Source of the DNA: HKCCE3408 sp038530555
GTDB taxonomy: Bacteria; Pseudomonadota; Alphaproteobacteria; Rhodobacterales; Rhodobacteraceae
DNA length: 64,000 bases
Assembly (NCBI GenBank): GCA_038530555.1
Contig: JBCBCN010000008.1
Span: 1 to 64,000 of the forward strand
Direction of reading: 5' to 3'
Positions 56,716-64,000 of the stretch are shown here, piece by piece. A program made the position numbers and the translations under genes. The notes under the pieces were generated by a model. It worked only from the letters and a program-made list of their open reading frames with translations, was not told the origin of the DNA and did not search any database. The first letter of the stretch is position 1. Each line of letters starts with the position of its first letter.

Positions 56716-57792
56716 CTATTGAGCCGGTGCCTGCAATGGCCCGGCGACATGGCTGGCAGCAGCCGGTTCGCGCCGGAGGCTTGGATTGGGCAGTTTCAGC
56801 CGCTGCCCGTAGCCCAAAAGCAGAAGGATCAGCGCCGTTGCAATCATTGGCATATGTCCAACCAGTTCCAGCAAGGCCTGGTCGCGCTGATCAGTGATCA
56901 GGAAAACGATGTTGGAGGCGAACATGACGGCTGCGATGGCCAGGGTATTGAGCCGGGTGACCACGCCTAGGATCATGATGATGCCGAAGATCACCTCCAT
57001 CGCACCCGCCGAAAGCACGAAAAGCTGATCGGTGTACCATTCAAACCCGAGCGCGGGCATGAAGTTCCACGCGTATTGCGCGATGAAGGCTTGGCCCAAC
57101 ACCGCTCCGGCAAGCTTTTCGCTGACGCCAAGCACCACCAGCGAGATACCGGTGAAAATGCGCAGCACGTCGACCGAATAGGGCTTGAGTTTGAGCCGCA
57201 GCGTCTCGCTCGGGACGTGGTTGAAGAGCAGGAATAGTGCGATGCCCAGGAGGCTGACATACTCGAAAACCGCGATGAAGCCGAATTTCAGCATCGCGCC
57301 AAGAAACAGGATGATCGTTAGGATCGCGGCGTGGTGCACGGCGCGGTTGGCGATCAACATGATCCCGATGAGAGCCTGAAGAAACACCAGCGCGGTGCCG
57401 AGGCCCCCATAGGCCGACAAGTGAGGGGCGATCAGTTGGCCGCCATAGGCTGTCAGGAGCAACGACATCCCGGTGAAAATCCGCAAAAGCTCCATAGCAT
57501 CGTGGCGGGTCTTTGACGGAACGACCGTTACGACAGGCAAACGTCCATCGAGCAGAACGGCCGCGCTGATAAGCGCCACGCCGATGCCGATCCAGATCAA
57601 AACGGGCAGGTCGGTCAAGCTATAGCTGCCGAAACTGGCCAAGACAGGGTCGTTGGGATCGACAAACCAGCGCACATGCGCCGCCGCTGCCGCCGCGCTC
57701 AACCCTAAAAGGACCAGTGCCAAAGCGATGCTGCGCAGCGGCAAAATTCTCGTTGCCAGTCTACCAGTTCCTTTGATCTCACGACGCGTCAT
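56716..57792 (-). CDS. DoxX-like membrane protein with internal duplication
   Basis: A 358-residue integral membrane protein with about nine helices. Two halves resemble each other: LLRIFTGMSL at about 102-111 and VLRIFTGISL at about 209-218, each followed by further helices, the DoxX/DoxD-like four-helix unit. The N-terminal part has an extra helix and an AHVRWFVDPNDP loop that may face the periplasm. DoxX proteins are linked to redox or thiol stress. It is followed by the His-rich gene; the shared job is unknown. Confidence 0.75.
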   Translation of the reverse strand: MTRREIKGTGRLATRILPLRSIALALVLLGLSAAAAAAHVRWFVDPNDPVLASFGSYSLTDLPVLIWIGIGVALISAAVLLDGRLPVVTVVPSKTRHDAMELLRIFTGMSLLLTAYGGQLIAPHLSAYGGLGTALVFLQALIGIMLIANRAVHHAAILTIILFLGAMLKFGFIAVFEYVSLLGIALFLLFNHVPSETLRLKLKPYSVDVLRIFTGISLVVLGVSEKLAGAVLGQAFIAQYAWNFMPALGFEWYTDQLFVLSAGAMEVIFGIIMILGVVTRLNTLAIAAVMFASNIVFLITDQRDQALLELVGHMPMIATALILLLLGYGQRLKLPNPSLRREPAAASHVAGPLQAPAQ

Positions 57793-57968
57793 GTCCCGTC
57801 TCTCCGCATTTCCTCGCCGCGCCTACGGCGTTGCTTTCATGATTGGATTTATGTCGGCGGGTCAGGGGGACATTGCGACAAGTTGCGCGCGTTGCGCTCT
57901 GCGCAAAGCGGATATGCACTTGCAGCATGGGAGGCTTCAACGCCTACGTTCGGGAGAGGGATTTGGCG

Positions 57969-58460
57969 CTAATCGCCGCTTTCAGAGCCGAAAAAGAAGC
58001 CTACGGCTGTCCCGAACACTCCGGTCACTGCGCTGAGCGCAATCGGGATGCCGTCCTTGGCCGCTTGCATCATAGCCGTGCTCAGGGCCGGGTCCGCGCC
58101 ACGGATCAACAGCAGATTGGCCGTAAAAAGCAGGCCCAGCATGGACACGATCACCAGCGCGAACAGCAGAAACAGCGCGATCGCGAAATGACGGCGAAAC
58201 CGCGCGTCGCGCAGTTTGGTGCCCGCCGCGATCACATGAAGCGCGCGGTCCGGCAAACGCTCCACCCGTTCGGCGGCAATCGCTGTGGTTGGGGTTTTGG
58301 AACTCACCGCTGTGGCGGCTTTTGCTCTTTCGGCGTCCTCTGTGGCGGCTTCTTCTCTGGCGGCTTCTTCTCTGGCCGCTCGGGCGCGCGCGGCGCGTTC
58401 GCGCTCGAACTCGGCCCGGGTCATTTCAGGCCGGGTCTTGGGTGTCCGCGGTCTGCTCAT
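57969..58460 (-). CDS. Two-helix membrane protein with charged N-terminus
   Basis: A 163-residue protein of no family I recognise. Residues 1-50 are Arg/Glu/Ala-rich and contain pentad repeats (AREEA AREEA ATEDA), encoded partly by a 15-bp tandem repeat. Two hydrophobic helices lie at about 92-118 and 137-157. It overlaps the upstream small gene by four bases (ATGA), so they are translated together. The N-terminal tail is probably cytoplasmic. Confidence 0.65.
   Translation of the reverse strand: MSRPRTPKTRPEMTRAEFERERAARARAAREEAAREEAATEDAERAKAATAVSSKTPTTAIAAERVERLPDRALHVIAAGTKLRDARFRRHFAIALFLLFALVIVSMLGLLFTANLLLIRGADPALSTAMMQAAKDGIPIALSAVTGVFGTAVGFFFGSESGD
58344..58380 (-). repeat. 15-bp in-frame tandem repeat
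   Basis: GGCGGCTTCTTCTCT occurs at 58344 and 58359, with a shorter third copy after it. It encodes AREEA units in the membrane protein gene and can vary in number without changing frame. Confidence 0.82.
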
Positions 58461-58711
58461 AGTGCATCCGCGCTTTCTTGTGGCAGGACCAGCTCGGCTT
58501 CGATCGCATCGGGACTTGCTCCGACGAACAGCCTGCGCCCGCGCGCGGCGTGACGCCCGACGCGGTGCTGTAGGGCGAGCGCTTGGCAGATGACGGCCGC
58601 ATCGCTCACCAAGTCGCTGTCGCGTTTGATCTGCTCGATCAAGGCGCGCGTTTCGGGATGCAGGCGCAGCTGCAGGGTCTCGTCACCCGGGCGGGGGTCG
58701 ATCAGGGTCAT
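58457..58711 (-). CDS. Small protein, possible ribbon-helix-helix regulator
   Basis: An 84-residue protein. ETLQLRLHPETRALIEQIKR then VSDAAVICQALALQHRV looks like the strand-helix-helix of CopG/MetJ-type DNA-binding proteins, but the match is by eye. The start MTLIDPRPG has GGAG six bases upstream and is preferred over one four codons earlier. It is coupled (ATGA) to the two-helix membrane protein gene. AATCCCT repeats lie just upstream and could be its own operator. Confidence 0.55.
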   Translation of the reverse strand: MTLIDPRPGDETLQLRLHPETRALIEQIKRDSDLVSDAAVICQALALQHRVGRHAARGRRLFVGASPDAIEAELVLPQESADAL

Positions 58712-58753
58712 CGGATACTCCAAGAAAGGCGCATTGGCGCGGGTCGGCGCCTA

Positions 58754-58841
58754 AATCCCTCAGTTCTGGGGGATTAATCCCTCAAAGCGCGGGGAAGGCG
58801 GTCAACAAACGCGTTTTTGGTTAATATCCGGCTAAATCCCT
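58754..58841. promoter_or_regulatory. Repeated AATCCCT motif upstream of the small regulator-like gene
   Basis: AATCCCTCA occurs at 58754 and 58776, 22 bp apart, with its inverse GGGATT between them (58770-58775), and AATCCCT again at 58835. The gap is 198 bp between divergent genes. The two close copies are about two helical turns apart, as expected for a ribbon-helix-helix or similar dimer. Confidence 0.5.
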
Positions 58842-58909
58842 GGCGGAGCGGTGCGCGACCTGTCAGGCGATAAAGCTTGAGCACTGGCATAAAGGAGCGC
58901 CGCCGCGCG

Positions 58910-60037
58910 ATGCGGATCGAATTGCAAAATGCGGGCGGTCTTGCCCCGGGTCCTGTCTGGATCGAGGGCGATGCGATTGCGCTGGGCGGGTCTCGTCAGG
59001 CCGAGAACCGGATCGACCTGTCGGGCCTCGCGCTTTTGCCTGGGATCATCGATGCCCATGGCGACGGGTTTGAGCGTCACCTGGCCCCGCGCCGGGGCGC
59101 CGTGAGTGATCTGGGTGCCGGTCTCAGGGCCAGCGAGGTGGAGCTTGCCAGCAACGGGATCACCACGGCCTTTCTGGCGCAGTTCTGGAGCTGGGAAGGG
59201 GGGATGCGCGGGCCCGATTTCGCGCGCGATTTGGCGGCCGCTTTGGCGAACTATGACAGCGCGCTCGATCTGCGCCTGCAGTTGCGCGTGGAGCTTTGCT
59301 TGCACCGGGAATTCGACGCGATTGCAGACCAGGTTACCACCCATGCCATCCCGGCCGTCATCTTCAATGACCACTTGCCGCACAAGGCCCTGGCCGAAGG
59401 GCGGCGCGTGCCACGGCTGGAGGGCCAGGCGCTGAAGGCCGGCCGCGCGCCCCAGGCGCATCAAGCGCTGCTGGAGGAGCTTTACCGCGATTTGCCGCAG
59501 GCCCGGGCCGCCTTGCCCGCGTTCGCAGCGCGGCTCGCTGCCGCCGGGGTAATCCTCGGGAGCCACGATGACCCGGACGCGGAGGCGCGGGACCGGGCGC
59601 GGGAGATCGGCTTGGGGCTGGCCGAGTTTCCCCTGACGCTAGAGACCGCGCGCGCCGCCTGCGCTGCCGGGGACCCGGTGGTTTTGGGAGCTCCCAATGT
59701 CCTGCGCGGGTCGAGTCACAAGCGTGGCGGTATGGCGGCGCGTGAGGCGGTTGAGGCCGGGCTCGTGCGCGCCTTGGCCAGCGATTACCACTATCCCGCC
59801 CCGCGCCTGGCCGCGGCCAAACTGGTCCGCGAAGGCTGGTCGCTCAGGCGCGCCTGGGCCTTGGTCTCTGCCGGTCCGGCGGAGGTCTTTGGCCTCAGCG
59901 ACCGCGGGCAGATTGCCGAGGGCGGCCGCGCCGATTTGGTCGTGACCAGTGCCGATCTCACCCAGGTCCACGGCACTTTTGCGGGAGGCCGTTTGGTCTA
60001 TGCCGATGCCATTCTCAGCGCCCGGATGCTCGCATGA
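58910..60037 (+). CDS. phnM: PhnM-like triphosphate diphosphatase
   Basis: A 375-residue amidohydrolase-fold enzyme matching PhnM, which removes pyrophosphate from alpha-D-ribose 1-methylphosphonate 5-triphosphate in C-P lyase metabolism. The metal site starts in GIIDAHGDGFERHL, with later HDDPD and DYHYPAP motifs. The complete C-P lyase cluster is not adjacent; only an EamA transporter gene follows, overlapping by four bases. The start at ATG is chosen over an upstream TTG; GGAG lies 12 bases before it. Confidence 0.85.
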   Translation: MRIELQNAGGLAPGPVWIEGDAIALGGSRQAENRIDLSGLALLPGIIDAHGDGFERHLAPRRGAVSDLGAGLRASEVELASNGITTAFLAQFWSWEGGMRGPDFARDLAAALANYDSALDLRLQLRVELCLHREFDAIADQVTTHAIPAVIFNDHLPHKALAEGRRVPRLEGQALKAGRAPQAHQALLEELYRDLPQARAALPAFAARLAAAGVILGSHDDPDAEARDRAREIGLGLAEFPLTLETARAACAAGDPVVLGAPNVLRGSSHKRGGMAAREAVEAGLVRALASDYHYPAPRLAAAKLVREGWSLRRAWALVSAGPAEVFGLSDRGQIAEGGRADLVVTSADLTQVHGTFAGGRLVYADAILSARMLA

Positions 60038-60948
60038 GCGGGCGGGGCCTGATCCTGGCGATCTGCGTGACGATGATCGCCTTTGCGGGCAATTCGCTGC
60101 TCAACCGGCTGGCGGTGGATGGCGGATTTGCCGGGGCGTTGGAATTTGCGGGCCTGCGGGTCCTGTCGGGCGCGCTTGTCCTCGGCCTGCTGGTGGCGCT
60201 GCGCCCCGCAAGACGCGCGTCATCCGGGCAAAGCGCGATTGAGCTGCGGGCGCGCCGGATCGGTCAGGCCCTTTGGCTGACGCTTTACCTCTTTGGCTTT
60301 TCGCTCGCCTATATCTCGCTCGATGCGGGGCTGGGCGCGCTCATCTTGTTCGGCGGTGTGCAGGTGACGATGTTCGCCGCCGCGCTCTGGCAGGGGGAGG
60401 CTGTGCCCGGGCGGCGCTGGCTCGGGATGGCCATTTCGGTCTCGGGCCTCGTCGTGCTGGTGGCCCCGGCCGAGGGCACTGCTGAAGGCACTGGGCTCGA
60501 TGCTTTAGGCGTTCTGGCGATGCTCTGCGCAGCGCTTGGCTGGGGGCTTTACTCGGTTTTGGGCCGCAAGGCGCAAGATCCCCTGCTTGAGACAGCGGTC
60601 AGTTTCGCCCTAGCGGCCCCGGTCTGCGTGGCGGGGGTGCTGTTGGCGCTTTGGCTCGCGCCCGGCGGGCCAGGATGGCAGGTCACATCGGAGGGCCTTG
60701 TCCTGGCCATCTTCGCGGGCGGTGTCACTTCGGGGCTGGGCTATGCGCTCTGGTATGCCGTCCTGCCGCGCATCCCTGCCAGCTCCGCCGCCCTGGTGCA
60801 GCTGTCGGCGCCGTTTCTCGCCGTTCTGGGCGGCGTTGTCCTGCTGGGGGAGGTTCTGAGCCTGCGCATGGGTCTGGCCGGGGCGCTGATCCTCGGCGGC
60901 ATCGCCTTTGGCCTGTTTCAGCGCAGGATTGGCTCAAGCGGGTCATAG
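60034..60948 (+). CDS. EamA/DMT-family transporter
   Basis: A 304-residue membrane protein with ten helices in two EamA repeats (about 5-140 and 155-300). Typical small drug/metabolite exporters share this fold; substrate is unknown. The ATG overlaps the phnM stop (ATGA), so they are coupled. Its 3' end overlaps the convergent NUDIX gene by 31 bp. Confidence 0.85.
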   Translation: MSGRGLILAICVTMIAFAGNSLLNRLAVDGGFAGALEFAGLRVLSGALVLGLLVALRPARRASSGQSAIELRARRIGQALWLTLYLFGFSLAYISLDAGLGALILFGGVQVTMFAAALWQGEAVPGRRWLGMAISVSGLVVLVAPAEGTAEGTGLDALGVLAMLCAALGWGLYSVLGRKAQDPLLETAVSFALAAPVCVAGVLLALWLAPGGPGWQVTSEGLVLAIFAGGVTSGLGYALWYAVLPRIPASSAALVQLSAPFLAVLGGVVLLGEVLSLRMGLAGALILGGIAFGLFQRRIGSSGS

Positions 60949-61394
60949 ATCGCGCCAATGCCCTCCGCATCAGCCCAGGCGACCTCGGCCAGGGTGTCGG
61001 GCTTCACGCGCAGACCGCTGAGTTCAGAGCGATCAACCAGGCACCAGCGCGTCACCACGCCTTCGGGATCGCGCCAGGTATCGCTCAGCTGCCCCGCCAG
61101 ATGGGTCACGTGGAAATAAATATCGACCTGATGGAACGTGCCGCCAGGGTCATGGAATTCATTGACCAGGCAGGGCGCGCCAATATCGACCTCAAGCCCC
61201 GTCTCCTCGTGAAACTCGCGCTTGAGGTTGTCATGGAGCGAGCTGCCCCGCTCCACCCCTCCGCCCGGCGCGCACCACAGATCGGACGGCACACCGGCCT
61301 TATCCTCGGGCCAGGCATTCACCAAAAGCAGCCGCCCCTCGAGCAAAAGCAGGCCACGGACGGCCAGGCGGGGGGCGGGAATGCGGGATGTCAT
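60918..61394 (-). CDS. NUDIX hydrolase
   Basis: A 158-residue pyrophosphohydrolase. The Nudix box reads GGGVERGSSLHDNLKREF then HEETGLEV, with the catalytic Glu residues in place. Family members clean up or regulate nucleoside diphosphate compounds. Substrate is unknown. It is convergent with, and overlaps, the EamA gene. Confidence 0.9.
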   Translation of the reverse strand: MTSRIPAPRLAVRGLLLLEGRLLLVNAWPEDKAGVPSDLWCAPGGGVERGSSLHDNLKREFHEETGLEVDIGAPCLVNEFHDPGGTFHQVDIYFHVTHLAGQLSDTWRDPEGVVTRWCLVDRSELSGLRVKPDTLAEVAWADAEGIGAIYDPLEPILR

Positions 61395-61458
61395 GACCTT
61401 ACGGTGCCAATCCGGGCGGGGGGATGCAAGTGCGGGCGGGGGCGTCTACATTGGGGGC

Positions 61459-62208
61459 ATGAGAATTATCGGCCCCGCCATAATCGCGCTGTTTCTGAGC
61501 GCGGGCACCGCCGCGGCGGATTGCGTCGTGCTGCTGCATGGCTTGGCGCGGGGCGAGGGCTCACTTCTGGCCATCGAAGAGGCGCTGGAGGCGCAGGATT
61601 ACCACGTCGTCAATCAGGGCTATCCCTCGCGGCAAGCCTCGATCCGCACCCTGGCCGCGGCGGCCCTGCCCGAGGCGCTGACGCAGTGCCGTACGGCGCG
61701 CCCGGACGGCCAGATCCATGTGGTGACCCATTCGATGGGTGGGATCCTGCTCAGGGCCTATCTGAGCCGTCAGGATATCCCTGATTTGGGCCGCGTGGTT
61801 ATGCTTGGGCCGCCCAATTCTGGCAGTGAATTGGTCGATGTTCTGGGCCAGATCGACGCTTTCGATTGGCTCAACGGCCCTGCGGGGGCCGAGCTGAGTA
61901 CTGAGCCCGACGCGCTGGTGAACCTGCTGCCGCCGATCGACTTTGAGCTCGGCGTGATCGCGGGCGACAGGACGCTGAACCCGGTCTATTCTGCCCTGAT
62001 CGAGGGGGCAGACGATGGCAAAGTGGCGGTGGAAAGCACGCGTGTTGACGGGATGGCCGATCACATTGTCCTGCCGGTGACCCATACCTTCATGATGCTC
62101 AGCCCGATTGTGATCGCCGAGGTTGTCCATTTCCTCGATCACGGCGGCTTCGATCACGACATGTCAGGGCTCGACGCGGTGAACCTTTTGGTTGAACCGG
62201 TACGTTAA
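61459..62208 (+). CDS. Exported alpha/beta hydrolase (lipase-like)
   Basis: A 249-residue protein with a signal peptide (MRIIGPAIIALFLSAGTAAA). VVLLHGLARGEGSL follows as the oxyanion segment, and THSMGGILLRAY is the nucleophile elbow with Ser. A late TRVDGMADHIVLPVTHTF carries the likely catalytic His. It resembles triacylglycerol lipase/esterase proteins. ATG has GGGGGC upstream. It stands alone, converging with purK by 8 bp. Confidence 0.85.
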   Translation: MRIIGPAIIALFLSAGTAAADCVVLLHGLARGEGSLLAIEEALEAQDYHVVNQGYPSRQASIRTLAAAALPEALTQCRTARPDGQIHVVTHSMGGILLRAYLSRQDIPDLGRVVMLGPPNSGSELVDVLGQIDAFDWLNGPAGAELSTEPDALVNLLPPIDFELGVIAGDRTLNPVYSALIEGADDGKVAVESTRVDGMADHIVLPVTHTFMMLSPIVIAEVVHFLDHGGFDHDMSGLDAVNLLVEPVR

Positions 62209-62216
62209 GGCGTAGG

Positions 62217-63308
62217 TTACGCTGGCCCGACCACCCGGTTGATGTGCCCCATCTTGCGGCCCGCCCGCGTCTCCGCCTTGCCATAAAGATGCACCTGCAC
62301 GCCAGGCTCCCGCGCCAGATCCGGCGCCCGGTCCACCGCGCCCCCGATCAGGTTTTCCATCACCACATCGGCATGCCGCGCCCCGTCGCCCAGGGGCCAG
62401 CCGGTGATCGCGCGGATATGCTGCTCGAATTGATCGACGGCGGTTCCCGCTTGGGTCCAATGGCCCGAATTGTGCACCCGAGGCGCGATCTCATTGACGA
62501 TCAGCTCGGGCCCGCGCGGGCCTTTGGTCACGAAAAGCTCCACCCCCAGCACGCCGACATAATCGAGAGCGGTCAGGATCTTGGAGGCGATCAGCACCGC
62601 ATCGAGGGCGAGCGATTTGGGGATCTGAGCGGGCAGGGTGGTGGTGGCCAGTATCCCGTTTTCGTGGACATTCTCGCCCGGATCATAAGCTGCGACAGTG
62701 CCGTCGCGCGCCCGGGCCGCGATCACGCTGATCTCCCGCTCAAACGGCACCATGCCTTCGAGGATCGCGGGGGCGGGGCCGAACTCTCGCGCGGCCTGCT
62801 CAAGATCGCTGTCGGCGCTCAGGCGCAGCTGGCCCTTGCCGTCATAGCCGAAGCGGCGCGTCTTGAGGATGCCCGGCAGGCCTACCTCTTTTGCGGCGGT
62901 GTCCAGCCCGTCCTCGGTGGAGGCGAAGGGCGCGGTCCGCAGGCCCAGATCGCTTAGAAAGCGCTTTTCGACCAGGCGGTCTTGGCTCACCTCCAGAGCA
63001 CGGCGGCTGGGGTAAAGCGGCGCATGGGTCGTGAGCGCGTCGAGCGCGTCGGCGGGGATGTTTTCGAATTCGAACGTGACCACGTCGCAGCCTTCCGCGA
63101 AACGGATCAGGGCCTCGGTATCGGTGTACTCGGCCTGGGTCCAAGCGACGGCGATCTCGGCGGCAGGCGCGGCGCCAGGCTCAAAGATGTGGCACCTATA
63201 ACCGAGCCGTGCTGCGGCGGCGGCAAGCATGCGACCTAACTGTCCGCCGCCCAGAATGCCGATCGTGCTGCCGCTTGGCAGGGGGCCTCGGCCTTGAGTC
63301 TCAGTCAT
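62217..63308 (-). CDS. purK: N5-carboxyaminoimidazole ribonucleotide synthase
   Basis: A 363-residue ATP-grasp enzyme of purine synthesis. The N-terminal IGILGGGQLGRMLA and the ATP-grasp segments (LKTRRFGYDGKGQ, EIAPRVHNSGHWT) are intact. The ATG of MTETQGRG overlaps the purE stop by eight bases; a start four codons earlier is possible. It is the second gene of purEK. Confidence 0.95.
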   Translation of the reverse strand: MTETQGRGPLPSGSTIGILGGGQLGRMLAAAAARLGYRCHIFEPGAAPAAEIAVAWTQAEYTDTEALIRFAEGCDVVTFEFENIPADALDALTTHAPLYPSRRALEVSQDRLVEKRFLSDLGLRTAPFASTEDGLDTAAKEVGLPGILKTRRFGYDGKGQLRLSADSDLEQAAREFGPAPAILEGMVPFEREISVIAARARDGTVAAYDPGENVHENGILATTTLPAQIPKSLALDAVLIASKILTALDYVGVLGVELFVTKGPRGPELIVNEIAPRVHNSGHWTQAGTAVDQFEQHIRAITGWPLGDGARHADVVMENLIGGAVDRAPDLAREPGVQVHLYGKAETRAGRKMGHINRVVGPA

Positions 63309-63780
63309 CTCTGGGCGCATCCGGGATCGACGCGGACAGCGCCGCGCGCCAGGCCTCGAGCCGTGCGGCCAGGGCCTGGTCGCTCAGCGCCAGGATCCCG
63401 GCGGCCATCAAAGCGCCGTTGGCCGCGCCGCCGATGGCCATGGTCGCGACGGGAAAGCCGCGGGGCATCTGAACGATCGAATATAGGGAATCGACACCCG
63501 ACAGGGCCGCCGTCTGAACCGGGATGCCGATGACCGGCAGACGGGTCTTGGAGGCCATCATCCCGGGTAGATGCGCCGCACCGCCCGCACCTGCGATGAT
63601 CACCTTGAGGCCGCGATCCACCGCCTCGCGCCCATACTCCCACAGCCGGTCCGGAGTGCGATGGGCCGAGACAATCCGGGCCTCATAGGTGATCTCAAGC
63701 TCGTCCAGAAGCTCAGAGGCCGCGCGCATCGTCGACCAATCCGACTGACTGCCCATGATGATGCCGACGTCTACGCTCAT
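63301..63780 (-). CDS. purE: N5-carboxyaminoimidazole ribonucleotide mutase
   Basis: A 159-residue enzyme that moves the carboxyl group in AIR carboxylation. VGIIMGSQSDWSTM, SAHRTPDRLW and AGAGGAAHLPGMMA are the phosphate-binding and active-site motifs. It is first in purEK; the two share eight bases. The downstream order fits the usual purE-purK operon. Confidence 0.96.
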   Translation of the reverse strand: MSVDVGIIMGSQSDWSTMRAASELLDELEITYEARIVSAHRTPDRLWEYGREAVDRGLKVIIAGAGGAAHLPGMMASKTRLPVIGIPVQTAALSGVDSLYSIVQMPRGFPVATMAIGGAANGALMAAGILALSDQALAARLEAWRAALSASIPDAPRDD

Positions 63781-63864
63781 GTCAGCCCCCTTGCCTTGCC
63801 GATTGCGCCATCGGTATCGCGCCGGGGCAGGGATGGGAAGTCTGCCCGGCTTAGAAGCTGTGGC

Positions 63865-64000
63865 TTAAGCGATGATATCGGGCGTGAGCTGGTCCTCGAT
63901 GCGCGCGATGGCGTCTTTGAGAGCGAGCTTTTGCTTCTTCAGCCGCTTCATCATCAATTGATCGGGCAGGGGCCGGTCTTCGAGCGCGCCGATGGCCTCG
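63865..64000 (-). CDS. YdcH-family (DUF465) small protein, 5' end outside window
   Basis: Only the last 45 residues are in the window. LMMKRLKKQKLALKDAIA, basic and then helical, is the characteristic C-terminal half of the YdcH/DUF465 family, short coiled-coil proteins of unknown function common in alphaproteobacteria. The frame ends DIIA before TAA. The start cannot be seen. Confidence 0.8.
   Translation of the reverse strand, partial: EAIGALEDRPLPDQLMMKRLKKQKLALKDAIARIEDQLTPDIIA

Overview
The window is a contiguous, very gene-dense stretch (about 60 protein genes) of a high-GC chromosome. Gene content points to an alphaproteobacterium of the Rhodobacteraceae (Roseobacter group). The indicators are GcrA, a phosphatidylcholine synthase, an F1-only atpHAGDC operon (the F0 genes are elsewhere), an HrcA/CIRCE-type groESL operon, family II pyrophosphatase, TIGR01459-type HAD protein, DUF2125 and DUF484 proteins, and short Flp-like pilin peptides. 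I cannot name a genus from sequence alone. I see no phage, transposase, CRISPR, rRNA or tRNA gene; this looks like core chromosome with a few accessory patches.

Layout. 1-9.2 kb: two Flp-pilin-like peptides, a lytic transglycosylase, a 3-oxoacid CoA-transferase operon with a YciI gene between its subunits, a histone-deacetylase-like hydrolase, a lipoprotein M48 protease, an AsmA protein and a TetR regulator. 9.2-14.8 kb: gcrA, the arginine genes argF and argD, a PaaI-type thioesterase, and divergent metF/metR. 14.8-20.7 kb: a membrane M48 protease, dgoD-like dehydratase, suhB-like phosphatase, pcs, xerC and DUF484. 20.7-28.8 kb: a cluster of DnaA-box-like sites, fsa, priA, hisC-tyrC-extensin (translationally coupled), DUF2125, and a ChaC-like cyclotransferase. 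28.9-32.6 kb: a MotA/ExbB-like channel protein and a large coiled-coil OmpA/MotB-like partner, coupled to a PNPOx-like gene. 32.6-37 kb: clpA, gloB and a methyltransferase. 37-42 kb: atpHAGDC with a clear terminator. 42-46.5 kb: a Tet-type MFS pump, a six-helix membrane protein preceded by three evenly spaced palindromes, prs, a HCCA-isomerase-like protein and an alpha/beta hydrolase. 46.7-53.8 kb: a leftward run with ltaE, ycgN-like, ribF, a MaoC hydratase, the HAD protein, family II pyrophosphatase and an orphan chemoreceptor. 54-56.1 kb: groESL with promoter, CIRCE and terminator. 56.1-58.9 kb: a His-rich exported protein with a DoxX-like membrane protein, and a small possible ribbon-helix-helix protein coupled to a membrane protein. 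58.9-64 kb: isolated phnM-like gene with an EamA transporter, NUDIX, esterase, purEK and a YdcH-like fragment.

The most interesting non-coding signals are: three TGAAC-N3-GTTCA palindromes repeated at exactly 32-bp intervals (43287-43363); a 107-108 bp inverted-repeat element present twice (9103-9209, 18054-18161) whose ends supply stop codons of flanking genes; and a cluster of DnaA-box-like sites (20733-20766). The best candidate for an under-described protein system is the two-gene stator-like pair at 28885-32091. It looks conserved-core rather than defence-related, and I could not prove that any system here is new.
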